The notes under the pieces are model-generated. The model worked only from the letters and a program-made list of their open reading frames with translations. It ran no database searches and was not told the origin of the DNA. From CAZPBO01 sp964584815 (GTDB taxonomy: Bacteria > Planctomycetota > SKW154), in the NCBI GenBank assembly GCA_964584815.1, contig CAZPBO010000040.1:1-22339 (forward strand): 22,339 nucleotides of DNA, given 5' to 3'. Made by a program: the position numbers and the translations under genes. Numbering within the stretch: position 1 is the first letter of the stretch; each line of letters opens with the position of its first letter. Of this stretch, positions 13,852 to 22,339 are shown in pieces.

Positions 13852-14829
13852 CTACCCACCAAGTGATGCTGTCAAGTCCTCCATCTTCTTCTCAATCCAT
13901 TTCTCTGTCCATCTTTCCCAGTCCTTGTCGTTCATATGCGGGTCTCTGACGGACACATTCCAAGCGTCGTATAAATAGCAGGCGAGAACATAGCGTTTTT
14001 CAAGGTTGATGTAAGCGGTGAGATAACGCTTCATTGCCTCGTCCTTCTGCTGCTCCCACTCCTTTGTGCGCCCCTCCTCCACATAATCCTGCTTTTCGTT
14101 CAGGATAGAGACGAGAGTTGAGGCAAAGTTGCGTGCCATCTTGGGCATCTCCTCGCAGACAGTGTAAAGTTGTGATTTCTTAAACAGGTTTTCCACAACA
14201 TCTTTGTCACCTGCATTTGAGAGGTTCTTCTGATAGCGGGCAAATATCTTCTTTGCGCGTTCAGCGAGGCGATTCAAAACGGTGGCATCTTCAGGAAGCG
14301 CCCGCAGAGGAACGGCATCCAGAACATCCTTGCTGAATTTGTTGATGAAGGCGGATGTAGCCTCCATCGCTCTGACCCAAGTGAGATAGCGGCGCTTAAT
14401 GGGTCCGAAATAGAAGATGTGGGAGACGATAAGACCTGCGATGATGAGAACGCCAACAGCAGCGAGGATGATAAGTTGACGCTTTTTTCGTTTGGCGGCT
14501 GCTTCGGGGTCAAATTCGCGCCTTTTTGCTTTTTCGCCGCGTTTTGAGGTCAATTTCTGCGTAGCGGCACGGCGTTGCAGTTTCGGCGGCAGTTTAGCGG
14601 CGCTTTTGGTGCTGCGTCTCCTTGTGGGGGCGCTACTGCGGCGCGCCGTCGGTGCGCGCGGACGAACCCGCCCCTTAGCCGCAGGTTTCTCCTCCATAGA
14701 AACCTCCTCAAGTGGAAGGGGAATGTCAACAAGCATCCCGCAGGCAGGGCATTTCCCCTTCTTGCCCGCCGCACTGTCTGGAACCCGCAACCTCTTCCCG
14801 CAGCCCGGACAAGTCAACTCAATCGCCAT
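13852..14829 (-). CDS. Zinc-ribbon membrane protein of unknown function
   Basis: The N-terminus (1-38) is a zinc ribbon, C7-x2-C10 and C27-x2-C30, in the context CPGCGKRLRVP and GKKGKCPACG, a layout frequent in Planctomycetota-like proteins. A basic, Pro/Ala/Arg-rich, probably disordered linker (about 46-117) leads to one membrane helix (about 119-140), followed by about 185 mostly helical residues of no family I recognise. The ribbon should be cytoplasmic and the helical domain external. AAGGAG lies about 8 bases before ATG 14829. It is the first gene of a two-gene operon with the M48 protease, so it could be a partner or adaptor of that protease; this is a guess from position only. Confidence 0.8.
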   Translation of the reverse strand: MAIELTCPGCGKRLRVPDSAAGKKGKCPACGMLVDIPLPLEEVSMEEKPAAKGRVRPRAPTARRSSAPTRRRSTKSAAKLPPKLQRRAATQKLTSKRGEKAKRREFDPEAAAKRKKRQLIILAAVGVLIIAGLIVSHIFYFGPIKRRYLTWVRAMEATSAFINKFSKDVLDAVPLRALPEDATVLNRLAERAKKIFARYQKNLSNAGDKDVVENLFKKSQLYTVCEEMPKMARNFASTLVSILNEKQDYVEEGRTKEWEQQKDEAMKRYLTAYINLEKRYVLACYLYDAWNVSVRDPHMNDKDWERWTEKWIEKKMEDLTASLGG

Positions 14830-15077
14830 CGCCCCTCTCCTTCATACCACCACCATTTTAACAGAGACAATGTCCTTTGACAAGTCCGCTTTCAGTGCCG
14901 AAGCATATGAGTTTCCAATTTGCAGAAAACATTCCCTTATGGCTGCCTGCAAATGGCACCTCTTTGAACTGATGGTCAATGAGGGCGCTGCTGCTGTTCG
15001 GTTTCACCTTCCATTCAGCACCGTTTGGCATCAGATTTGCTTATACAAAAATGTGGTTTTTGTAAGGAGAAGCAACA
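14830..15077. promoter_or_regulatory. Divergent intergenic region between zinc-ribbon gene and clpB
   Basis: 248 bp with no supported gene. A CIRCE element (the TTAGCACTC inverted repeat bound by HrcA) and a HAIR element were looked for and not seen. The notable element is the sigma-54-type promoter listed at 15025-15042. The clpB ribosome site AAGGAGA is at 15064-15070. Confidence 0.5.
15025..15042 (+). promoter_or_regulatory. Candidate sigma-54 (-24/-12) promoter of clpB
   Basis: TTGGCATCAGATTTGCTT contains GG (15027-15028) and GC (15039-15040) with exactly 10 bases between them and the TGGCA...TTGCT frame of the RpoN consensus. The start of transcription would be near 15052, upstream of the ribosome site at 15064 and ATG 15078. 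A TATACA just downstream (15041-15046 region) has no matching -35. Confidence 0.4.
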
Positions 15078-17666
15078 ATGCAGGAAGACAAGTTCACATT
15101 CAAGGCGTTGGAGGCGCTACGGAGTGCCCACGATATGGCGCAGAAATTGCGTCATCAGGAGATACAGCCTGTGCATCTTGCAATAGCGCTTCTTGAGCAG
15201 GAAGGGGGGGTGGTGGCACCGATAGTGCGCAAAATCGGCGCAGAACCCCAGACCCTGCGTGCCGATTTGACCCCGCTTCTGGATAAGATTCCACAAGTCG
15301 TCAGCCCGCTTGAGCGGCTATACATATCCGCTGCGCTCAACAATGTGATTGTGAAGGCGGAGGAGGAGATGCGGGCGCTGCGGGATGAGTTCATCTCAAG
15401 TGAGCATCTGCTTCTGGGTCTGTGTGATGGTGTGGCGGGTGAGGTGGCGGAGGTTCTGCGGCGCTATGGCGTAGTGCGCGAGCGTGTTCTGATGGCGTTG
15501 AAGGAGGTGCGGGGCGCTCATCGTGTCACTGATCAGGAGCCGGAAGAGAAGTATCAGGCGCTGAAGAAATACGGGAAAGATTTAACCGCATTGGCGCGGG
15601 AGGGGAAGTTGGACCCTGTGATAGGGCGGCACGAGGAGGTGCGCCGTGTTATGCAGATTCTCTCACGGCGGACAAAGAACAACCCGGTTCTCATCGGCGA
15701 GCCAGGTGTCGGCAAAACCGCCATTGTTGAAGGTCTGGCGCAGAGAATCGCAAACGGCGATGTGCCAGAGGGTTTGAAGAGCAAAAGGCTGATCCAGTTG
15801 GATATGGGTGCGTTGGTGGCGGGAACAAAGTTTCGTGGTCAGTTTGAGGAACGCTTAAAGGCGGTGTTGAAGGAAATAGAGGATGCGGCGGGCGAGGTGA
15901 TACTGTTCATAGATGAGTTGCATCTTGTGGTGGGCGCGGGGAAGGCGGAGGGTTCGGCGGACGCGGCGAACCTGCTGAAGCCCGCATTGGCACGGGGGAT
16001 GCTGCGCTGCATTGGTGCCACGACTCTGGATGAATACCGTAAATATGTGGAGAAGGATGCGGCATTGGAACGCCGTTTCCAGCCGGTTTATGTTGGCGAA
16101 CCGAGCGTGGAGGAGACGGTGGCGATATTGCGTGGTCTGAAGGAGCGCTACGAGGTGCATCACGGAGTGCGGATACAGGATGGGGCGCTGGTGGCGGCGG
16201 CACAGTTGTCTGCACGCTACATAACGGGGCGCTTCCTGCCCGACAAGGCGATAGATTTGGTGGATGAGGCGGCGAGCCGACTCCGCATTGAGATTGATTC
16301 CCTTCCCAAACCGTTGGACGATGTGGAGCGCAAGATAACCCAACTGGAGGTGGAGAAAAGGGCATTGTCCAAGGAGAGTGATGCGGATTCAAAGGAGCGT
16401 CTGACGCAGGTGGAGAAGCAGTTGGCGCAGTTGGCGGAAGAGCGGAGTCGCCTACGCGCGCAATGGGAAACCGAAAAAAGCATTATAACCCAGATACGCA
16501 ATCTCAAAGAGAGGATAGAGCAACTGAAGGTGGAGGAGCAGAACCAGCAGCGTGTTGGGAACTTAGAGCGGGTGGCGGAAATCCGCTATAAAGAGATTCC
16601 TGAAGCCGAGAAAGGGCTTGAGGAGGCGCGCAGGAGACTGGCGGAGGTTCAGAAAGACTTGCGGCTTTTGAAGGAGGAGGTGGAGCCTGAGGACATAGCA
16701 CAGGTGGTGAGCGAGTGGACGGGCATACCGGTAAGCCGTCTGATGATGAGTGAGCGTGAGCGGTTGTTGAAGATGGAGGAAGAGTTGGGCAAGCGGGTAA
16801 TAGGACAATACGAGGCGATAGAGGTGGTGAGTGATGCGGTGCGTCGTGCAAGGAGCGGTTTGAGCGACCCGCGCCGTCCGCTCGGCGTGTTTATGTTCCT
16901 CGGTCCAACAGGAGTGGGAAAGACGGAACTGGCAAGAGCGCTGGCGGAGTTTCTGTTTGACGATGAGAACGCGATGGTGCGGATTGATATGTCAGAATAT
17001 ATGGAAAAACACAGTGTAAGCCGTCTGATAGGCGCGCCACCTGGTTATGTTGGATATGAGGAAGGAGGGCAGTTGACAGAACGGGTGCGGCGCAGACCTT
17101 ACTCTGTCGTCCTCTTTGATGAGATAGAGAAAGGGCATCCTGATGTCTTCAATGTTCTGCTGCAGGTTCTTGATGATGGGCGGTTGACGGATGGGCAGGG
17201 ACGCACGGTGGATTTCCGCAACACTATACTGATAATGACATCCAACCTGGCGGCGGATGTGATACAGGAATCTGCGGAGGCGGATTTGTCGGATGTGCGC
17301 GGGCGTGTGATGGAAGTGGTGCAGAGGCATTTCAGACCCGAGTTTCTGAACCGTCTTGACGAGGTGGTGCTGTTCAAGCGCCTGACACGGGATGACCTGC
17401 GGCGGATAGTGGAGTTGCGGATAGAGGAGGTGCGCCAACTGCTGAAAGAGCGCCGTATGGATTTGCGTCTGACGGATGCGGCACGGGAACAACTGCTGCA
17501 GGAAGGATACAACCCACAGTTCGGCGCGCGACCGCTCAAACGCGTCATCCAAAAGCGTATACAGAATCCTCTGGCAAAGCGGATTCTGGCGGGTGAATTT
17601 GCGGAGGGCGATGTGATTGAGGTGGACTGGCAAGGCGGAGAATTCGTCTTCCGCAAAACCACCTAA
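15078..17666 (+). CDS. clpB: ClpB disaggregase (AAA+ chaperone)
   Basis: ClpB is a cytoplasmic hexameric ATPase that pulls polypeptides out of aggregates with DnaK. At 862 residues it has the typical length. In order: Clp N-domain (about 1-145), first AAA+ module with GEPGVGKT (207-214) and ILFIDELH, then a coiled-coil middle domain (about 410-530) that separates ClpB from ClpA/C. The second AAA+ module has GPTGVGKT (609-616), VVLFDEIEKGHPDVFNVLLQ and the C-terminal segment ARPLKRVIQKRIQNPLA. AAGGAGA lies 7 bases before ATG 15078. It appears to be transcribed alone or with the following gene, about 100 bp downstream. No CIRCE was found; a sigma-54-like promoter was. Confidence 0.97.
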   Translation: MQEDKFTFKALEALRSAHDMAQKLRHQEIQPVHLAIALLEQEGGVVAPIVRKIGAEPQTLRADLTPLLDKIPQVVSPLERLYISAALNNVIVKAEEEMRALRDEFISSEHLLLGLCDGVAGEVAEVLRRYGVVRERVLMALKEVRGAHRVTDQEPEEKYQALKKYGKDLTALAREGKLDPVIGRHEEVRRVMQILSRRTKNNPVLIGEPGVGKTAIVEGLAQRIANGDVPEGLKSKRLIQLDMGALVAGTKFRGQFEERLKAVLKEIEDAAGEVILFIDELHLVVGAGKAEGSADAANLLKPALARGMLRCIGATTLDEYRKYVEKDAALERRFQPVYVGEPSVEETVAILRGLKERYEVHHGVRIQDGALVAAAQLSARYITGRFLPDKAIDLVDEAASRLRIEIDSLPKPLDDVERKITQLEVEKRALSKESDADSKERLTQVEKQLAQLAEERSRLRAQWETEKSIITQIRNLKERIEQLKVEEQNQQRVGNLERVAEIRYKEIPEAEKGLEEARRRLAEVQKDLRLLKEEVEPEDIAQVVSEWTGIPVSRLMMSERERLLKMEEELGKRVIGQYEAIEVVSDAVRRARSGLSDPRRPLGVFMFLGPTGVGKTELARALAEFLFDDENAMVRIDMSEYMEKHSVSRLIGAPPGYVGYEEGGQLTERVRRRPYSVVLFDEIEKGHPDVFNVLLQVLDDGRLTDGQGRTVDFRNTILIMTSNLAADVIQESAEADLSDVRGRVMEVVQRHFRPEFLNRLDEVVLFKRLTRDDLRRIVELRIEEVRQLLKERRMDLRLTDAAREQLLQEGYNPQFGARPLKRVIQKRIQNPLAKRILAGEFAEGDVIEVDWQGGEFVFRKTT

Positions 17667-17706
17667 TGCGGCGCATACTATCACAAGACACGGCAAAATT
17701 TTTCAG

Positions 17707-17733
17707 TTGTTGAGGAGTCGTGCTGGGTATAAA
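17707..17733 (+). promoter_or_regulatory. Weak candidate promoter for the toroid-like protein gene
   Basis: TTGTTG (17707-17712) and TATAAA (17728-17733) are separated by 15 bp, shorter than the optimal 17. It lies in the 98-bp spacer after clpB. No clear terminator was found between the two genes, so read-through from clpB is also possible. Confidence 0.25.
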
Positions 17734-17764
17734 ATGGGTGGAGGCGGTCTGTAGGAGAGTCGCG

Positions 17765-19474
17765 ATGAAGATGGTGGCGGCTGCGTTCTGTGTAGCGGCG
17801 GTTTCTCTCTGTTTTGGCGCCCCGCCTGTTCCGAAGGTGCCATCAGAGAAGAAGTTGCGGAAAATGGTGGCGGAAGCACTGGAAAGAGGACGCGCTTATC
17901 TGAAGTTCGTGATGAGCCTTGAACGCGACAAAATGTTCCATAAAAGATATCAAACTCTTAAGACCCGCATAAGCCGTTTGTCAACCAACCGCTACCGCGC
18001 CGAACGAGGGCAAAAACTGCAGGAACCTGTGGTCACACCGCTCAAAAAGCGCAAGAAGCATCCGAACAGGCGGGTTGAGGAGTTGATGAAGGAGTTGGAC
18101 AAAATAGAGAGGCGGGCATATGAGTTGGAGCGTGCGCTTGCGACGGGGAAGAAGGTAAGCGTGAACGATACCGCGGCACTATCGCGGAAGTTGAGCGGGA
18201 TAGCGGCGGAAGTGCAGAGCAGAGAGGCGGCACTTGTGGGACTGGCGCTGCTGAGGGCAGGAGAACCACCCGACAGCGCTGACATAACAACCCTGATAAG
18301 TAAATCCAAAAGTTACATAAAGACGCGCACATCGCATCAACAGAATGTGCGGCTCTACTATGATTACACCGCTCCGCTGATACTGATGTTTTGGGAGGAG
18401 TTACTGGCGCGGCGGGGAATGCAGTCAGGTCTGACCTACAGAAGTGGTCTGAAGCAGGCGGCTGCATCTCTTTCACCTGACGATAAGAAGTTTCTGCAGT
18501 CAATAGTGGACGCTCTTGTCAGTGGAGCGGCTTACAACGCCACCCGCCAGAAAGCCAATCAGAAGTTCTGGATATGGGGCGCGACCGACAACTCCTGCAC
18601 TCAGTTCGTTATGATGGGGCTGCGCTGCGCCTTCAATATGGGGCTTAAGGTTCCCGCAGACCTTGTGGAGCAGGCAGCAGAAGCAGTCCTCTCAAGCCAG
18701 AAAGAGAAAGGTGAGAAAGTGAGGTGGTTTTTTGTGCCGTTCGCGGAGTTGAGTTATGAGGAGTTGAAAAGAATAGAGGAGAAGAAGGGGGTGAAGCGTG
18801 TGCTGGAGCAGTCTGGAACGCGGCGTTTCAGGACACGCCCCGACTGGGGGATAAGAAGGCGGCGCTATCGGCGTGAGGGCAAGATGTTCGCACGCGGCTT
18901 TCCCTACTCCGTCAGACCCCCATCCCAGCGCCGCTCATCCACAATATCCCCACGCCTCTCCACCAGCGTAGGCGGGGTTTGCAGTCTCGCCATAGCAAAA
19001 GCGCTTCTGTCACGCCAGCACGCCCTCAAAAAGGCGCTTGAGGAACGCTTAAACAGCGCGATTCGTGACGGCTGCGGCTACACCGCCAAACATTTTGACG
19101 AATTGCTGAATCTGCAGAAGAAGGACGACTCATATCTGCCGCCGCGGGGCGGTTGGTATTTCTACACTTGGTGGGCGCTTGAGCGAGCGTGCGCTATGAC
19201 GCTGCTGGAGAAGTTGGCGGGGCGTGACTGGTGGCGTATCGGTGCCTCCGTCATCGTTCGCCTTCAGAAAAAGGACGGTTCCTGGGGCTATTATAGTGTG
19301 ACGAATGAGCAACCCACGGTAGCAACAGCGTTTGCGATGCTTTTCTTGGCGCGGGGAACGCTACCTGTTGTGGGCGAGCCACGCGGCGATGTCGTCGCTA
19401 CTGGCTCTTCTATGTTCAAGAAAAAGCCCAAAGAAAAAAAGAAACACTCCCCGACTGGTCAGAAAAGCCCTTGA
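17765..19474 (+). CDS. Exported protein with prenyltransferase/squalene-cyclase-like toroid repeats
   Basis: The product has 569 residues. MKMVAAAFCVAAVSLCFG followed by APP is a cleavable signal peptide. Residues about 25-130 are basic and helical (possible coiled coil). The later part shows motifs of alpha/alpha-toroid proteins: ATDNSCTQFVMMGLRCAF, then IVRLQKKDGSWGYY and VATAFAMLFLARG near the end. Planctomycete-type genomes encode many such secreted squalene-oxidase-repeat proteins of unknown role. I see no DxDD-like catalytic motif, so an enzyme call is not justified. ATG 17765 follows AGGAGAG by 6-7 bases; an upstream in-frame GTG (17720) is less likely. The C-terminus is Lys-rich. It overlaps the convergent yifB gene by 16 bp. 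Confidence 0.75.
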   Translation: MKMVAAAFCVAAVSLCFGAPPVPKVPSEKKLRKMVAEALERGRAYLKFVMSLERDKMFHKRYQTLKTRISRLSTNRYRAERGQKLQEPVVTPLKKRKKHPNRRVEELMKELDKIERRAYELERALATGKKVSVNDTAALSRKLSGIAAEVQSREAALVGLALLRAGEPPDSADITTLISKSKSYIKTRTSHQQNVRLYYDYTAPLILMFWEELLARRGMQSGLTYRSGLKQAAASLSPDDKKFLQSIVDALVSGAAYNATRQKANQKFWIWGATDNSCTQFVMMGLRCAFNMGLKVPADLVEQAAEAVLSSQKEKGEKVRWFFVPFAELSYEELKRIEEKKGVKRVLEQSGTRRFRTRPDWGIRRRRYRREGKMFARGFPYSVRPPSQRRSSTISPRLSTSVGGVCSLAIAKALLSRQHALKKALEERLNSAIRDGCGYTAKHFDELLNLQKKDDSYLPPRGGWYFYTWWALERACAMTLLEKLAGRDWWRIGASVIVRLQKKDGSWGYYSVTNEQPTVATAFAMLFLARGTLPVVGEPRGDVVATGSSMFKKKPKEKKKHSPTGQKSP

Positions 19475-20970
19475 TACGGACTGTCTGGCGCATCCAAAAC
19501 GCGATACGCCAATGCTTCTGCTATGTGGTGCTCCTCCACCCGTTCGCTTTCCTCAAGGTCGGCAATGGTTCTTGCCACCCGCAACATACGAACATATCCG
19601 CGGGCAGTAAGGTTGAGTGTCTCCATTGCCGCATCCAGCAGCGAAAGCGCCCCATCTGTTGCGGCGGTTAACTCCCGCAGACTCTCGCCCGCCACATCGG
19701 CGTTGAACTTGAATGGTGTGTCGGCATATCTTTTGCGCTGCAGGCGCCAGGCACGCCCGATGCGAGCGCGCACATCATCGTTCTGTTTTCCCGCTTCTGT
19801 TAGCGGTCGCACTTTAACGCGCCCCACCTCAATTTGTAAGTCAATTCTGTCAAGAACAGGACCCGACAGCCTTGAGAGGTATGCGCGAATCTGGCGTGGT
19901 GTGCAGCGGCAGGGGCGGGACGCATCTCCCAAGTGACCACAGGGGCAGGGATTCATCGCCGCAACCAGCATAAACCGTGCCGGCAGCGTTGTGGTGTATC
20001 CTGCACGGGTGACAGTAATGCGTCCTTCCTCCAACGGCTGACGGAGCGCCTCAAGCGCAGCCCGCTCAAAAAGCGGCAACTCATCCAGAAACAGAACACC
20101 ACGATGCGCAAGCGATATCTCACCCGGGCGAGGTGTGATTCCGCCGCCGACCAAACCCACCCCTGAAACGGTGTGATGAGGTGACCGAAACGGTCGCCAG
20201 TGTAGCAGACCGCCTTTGAGCAGCCCCGCCGCGGAATGGATTCTGCTCGCCTCAAGCGCCTCCTGCTCCTCCAGCGGCGGCAGTATTCCCGGCAGAACCG
20301 AGGCAAGCAGCGATTTACCACCACCTGGTGGTCCTACCATAAGGATGTTATGGAATCCCGCGGCTGCGACGATAAGCGCCCGCTTAGCGGCATCTTGCCC
20401 CACAACCGCAGATATGTCGGTTGCATCAGGCGGTGGTGGCGGCGGCAAATCCTTTGACTTGAGGGGTGCGCCGTCTCCTGCGACGACGGCGGCGGCTTCC
20501 TGAAGACTCCCCGCACCGAAAACTTCAGCGCCCACAGCCAGAGCCTCATCGGTGTTGGCGCGCGGCAAAAGAATCGGAACACCCCGCTCCTTCGCCACAA
20601 GCGCCGCAGAAACCGCACCTGCAAGAGGCGGCACCACGCCATCCAGCCCCAACTCTCCCACAGCCAGAAGGGAACGCGCAATCTTAATCTGTGCGGTGGC
20701 ACCAAGCAGCGCTAAAGCGATAGGCAGGTCAAAGACCGCGCCGAGTTTCTTCACCGCCGCTGGTGCAAGGTTGACCGTCACCCGCTCCTGTGGAAATGTG
20801 AAACCAGAATTGCGGATTGCCGCCCGCACACGCTCACGCGCCTCCCTCACCGCAGCATCAGGTAAACCCACTATGTTGAATGCAGGCAAACCCGCCGAAA
20901 CATCCACCTCCACACTGACAGGTATCGCATCTATCCCGAAAAGAGAGCAGGAGTCAATCTTGGCAAGCAT
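19459..20970 (-). CDS. YifB/ComM-family Mg-chelatase-like ATPase
   Basis: The product has 503 residues, the usual size. An N-terminal domain (about 1-170; GLPAFNIVGLPDAAVREARE, FDLPIALALL) precedes an AAA+ core with Walker A GPPGGGKS (213-220), the segment RSPHHTVSGVGLVGG, HRGVLFLDELP as Walker B, and MNPCPCGHLGD with nearby cysteines. The C-terminal Mg-chelatase-type domain has NLTARGYVRMLRVARTIADL. In naturally competent bacteria ComM is a helicase that promotes branch migration during recombination of incoming DNA; elsewhere its role is less clear. ATG 20970 overlaps the end of gatB by 17 bp and has only a weak ribosome site (AAAGAAAG), so it probably depends on coupling to gatB. Confidence 0.93.
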   Translation of the reverse strand: MLAKIDSCSLFGIDAIPVSVEVDVSAGLPAFNIVGLPDAAVREARERVRAAIRNSGFTFPQERVTVNLAPAAVKKLGAVFDLPIALALLGATAQIKIARSLLAVGELGLDGVVPPLAGAVSAALVAKERGVPILLPRANTDEALAVGAEVFGAGSLQEAAAVVAGDGAPLKSKDLPPPPPPDATDISAVVGQDAAKRALIVAAAGFHNILMVGPPGGGKSLLASVLPGILPPLEEQEALEASRIHSAAGLLKGGLLHWRPFRSPHHTVSGVGLVGGGITPRPGEISLAHRGVLFLDELPLFERAALEALRQPLEEGRITVTRAGYTTTLPARFMLVAAMNPCPCGHLGDASRPCRCTPRQIRAYLSRLSGPVLDRIDLQIEVGRVKVRPLTEAGKQNDDVRARIGRAWRLQRKRYADTPFKFNADVAGESLRELTAATDGALSLLDAAMETLNLTARGYVRMLRVARTIADLEESERVEEHHIAEALAYRVLDAPDSPYQGLF

Positions 20971-22339
20971 CTTTCTTTGCGTCCAGCAGTTTTTTGAGGG
21001 TCTGGATGGCGGTTTTCGGGTCGGCGCTGCCGCGGCTTGCGCGCATCAAAGACCCCATAAGAAACTTCAGCGCCCCGTCCTTGCCCTTTATGTAGTCCGC
21101 CACCGCCTTTGGGTTCTCCTCAACAACCCGCCGCGCTAACGCCTCTATCTCCCCCACATCCCTCCTTCGCCCAACTCCCAACGCCCGCACCGCCTCCTCC
21201 ACCCTACATCCCTTCTCCATCATATAACGCAGAGCCTGCTTCGCCGCCAAATTGGTCAAATCCCCCCTCTCATAAAGCGCCACAAGTTTCCCGAACTCCT
21301 CTGCGGCAATCCCCAATTCCCATACCTCCCTCCCGCGCTCATTGGCAAGCCTTGTAAGGTCGGTTATCAACCAGTTGGCGACCGCCTTAGGACTCGCTTC
21401 CCCTAATGCCGCCTCAAAATAGTCCGCCAGAGCCCGCTTTGAGGTCAGTATCGCCGCGTCGCACAAACGCAGACCAAACCGACTGACGAAGCGTCTCTGA
21501 CGCGCAAGCGGCAACTCGGGCAACTCCCTCTTAAGATTCTCCACCCACTGCCGCTGCAGAACGAGTGGCGGCAAGTCAGGCTCAGGAAAATAGCGATAGT
21601 CGTGAGCGAACTCCTTACGCCGCTGCACTATTATCCGCCTCTCCTTGGGGTCGTAATCCAGAGTCTGCTGCTCAATTCTGCCGCCAGAACCAACTATCTC
21701 CACCTGCCGCTCAAACTCCAGACCTAACGCGTCCTCTACCTGACTGAAAGAGTTGAGATTTTTTATCTCCGTGCGAACGCCTAAGGTGTCAGAGCCCCGT
21801 GGACGCACGGATAGGTTGACATCGCAACGGAGTTGCCCTTTCTCCATATCGCAGTCGGAGACGCCGATGTAGGTGAACAGACGGCGAACTTGCTCAAGGA
21901 AAGCGCGTGCTTCTGCGGGTGAGCGCAGGTCGGGCTCTGTTATTATCTCAACAAGCGGCACACCGCATCTGTTCAAATCCACAAGCACCTCGCCTGTGTC
22001 GTCGCGATAAATTATCTTGCCGGAGTCTTCCTCCAACTGGATTCGCTGAATGCGCACGCGCCGAGTCTTGCCACCAAACTCAAACTCAAAATAGCCTCCT
22101 TCGGCAAGCGGAGTGTAGTGCTGGGTGATTTGGTAGCCTTTGGGCAGGTCGGGATAAAAGTAGTTTTTTCGGTCAAAGGAGGAGGTAAGGTTAACGCGGC
22201 AATTCAGGGCGTGTGCGCAGATGAGCGCAAGACGCACCGCCTCACGCGATGGCACAGGCAACGAGCCAGGGTATCCCAAACAGACGGGGCAGACGCGGGA
22301 GTTGGGCGGGGCGGCGAACTCAACAGGACAGCGGCAGAA
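20954..22339 (-). CDS. gatB: Asp/Glu-tRNA amidotransferase subunit B, 5' end outside window
   Basis: GatB carries the kinase and tRNA-binding parts of GatCAB, which converts Glu-tRNA(Gln) and Asp-tRNA(Asn) to Gln- and Asn-tRNA. The 461 visible residues run to the window edge; only about 20-25 N-terminal residues should be missing. Visible are the zinc cysteines FCRCP and CPVCLGYPGSLP, the signature SSFDRKNYFYPDLPKGYQIT, DLNRCGVPLVEIITEPD, EIKNLNSFSQVEDAL and HDYRYFPEPDLPPL. The YqeY-like tail domain at the C-terminus ends ALKFLMGSLMRAS. An internal TTG at 22279 is not the start, because conserved sequence continues upstream. It is co-oriented with yifB. Presence of gatB suggests this organism uses the indirect route to Gln-tRNA and/or Asn-tRNA. 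Confidence 0.97.
   Translation of the reverse strand, partial: FCRCPVEFAAPPNSRVCPVCLGYPGSLPVPSREAVRLALICAHALNCRVNLTSSFDRKNYFYPDLPKGYQITQHYTPLAEGGYFEFEFGGKTRRVRIQRIQLEEDSGKIIYRDDTGEVLVDLNRCGVPLVEIITEPDLRSPAEARAFLEQVRRLFTYIGVSDCDMEKGQLRCDVNLSVRPRGSDTLGVRTEIKNLNSFSQVEDALGLEFERQVEIVGSGGRIEQQTLDYDPKERRIIVQRRKEFAHDYRYFPEPDLPPLVLQRQWVENLKRELPELPLARQRRFVSRFGLRLCDAAILTSKRALADYFEAALGEASPKAVANWLITDLTRLANERGREVWELGIAAEEFGKLVALYERGDLTNLAAKQALRYMMEKGCRVEEAVRALGVGRRRDVGEIEALARRVVEENPKAVADYIKGKDGALKFLMGSLMRASRGSADPKTAIQTLKKLLDAKKDACQD

Noticed and set aside
14830..15077. CIRCE or HAIR heat-shock operator before clpB
   Set aside because: I searched for both inverted-repeat consensus forms by eye and found neither.
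14492..15196. Plus-strand frame spanning the zinc-ribbon gene, the intergenic region and the clpB start
   Set aside because: It lies antisense to one gene and out of frame in another, with no recognisable domains.
16992..17696. Long minus-strand frame opposite the end of clpB
   Set aside because: It is antisense to a fully conserved clpB region; no independent support.
1..22339. CRISPR arrays, tRNA or rRNA genes, insertion sequences, prophage genes
   Set aside because: No direct-repeat/spacer pattern, cloverleaf-type sequence, transposase or terminal inverted repeats were recognised by eye.

Overview
The window carries 20 protein-coding genes that I can support. It looks like chromosomal sequence from an uncultured, Gram-negative-type, probably anaerobic bacterium of moderately high GC. 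Lipobox lipoproteins, a signal-peptide alpha/alpha-toroid protein and an N-terminal zinc-ribbon membrane protein are reminiscent of Planctomycetota/PVC-like or neighbouring candidate phyla. That placement is an impression, not a phylogenetic result. An activase of the anaerobic ribonucleotide reductase type supports life without oxygen, and GatB indicates tRNA-dependent amidation. A run of 100 Ns at 2038-2137 is a scaffold join, so the order across it is less certain than elsewhere.

Layout. (1) 1-9464, minus strand, read from right to left: a four-Ig lipoprotein with a DNRLRE-type C-terminus, then atpZ, atpI, atpB (a), a triple-hairpin c subunit, a single-hairpin c subunit, atpF (b, with a large extra N-terminal domain), atpH (delta), atpA (alpha), the N gap, a second Ig lipoprotein ending in a chagasin-like domain, and atpG (gamma, running off the window). 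(2) 9605-12641, plus strand, tightly packed: a beta-class DNA methyltransferase, a CPTC thioredoxin-like protein, an NrdG2-type radical SAM activase, and a degenerate WecB-like protein. (3) 12635-14829, minus strand: a zinc-ribbon membrane protein, then an M48/Ste24 metalloprotease. (4) 15078-19474, plus strand: clpB behind a candidate sigma-54 promoter, then an exported toroid-like protein. (5) 19459-22339, minus strand: gatB (5' end outside the window), then a yifB/comM-type ATPase.

The main interest is the ATP synthase locus. One c-type gene encodes three fused hairpins, and only the first keeps the ion-binding glutamate; the other two have Gln there. The adjacent ordinary c subunit has a two-carboxylate, Na+-type site. 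Subunit a has two DxNxNGxxD calcium-type loops inserted in its external loop. Subunit b has an extra transmembrane helix and about 140 extracytoplasmic residues. Ig-repeat lipoproteins lie upstream of the operon and between atpA and atpG. Together these suggest an F-type enzyme with a mixed, V-type-like rotor of lowered ion-to-ATP ratio, probably Na+-coupled, and an elaborated outer face. The rotor and loop features are read directly from sequence; the physical assembly is inference. No rRNA, tRNA, CRISPR array or insertion sequence was recognised.
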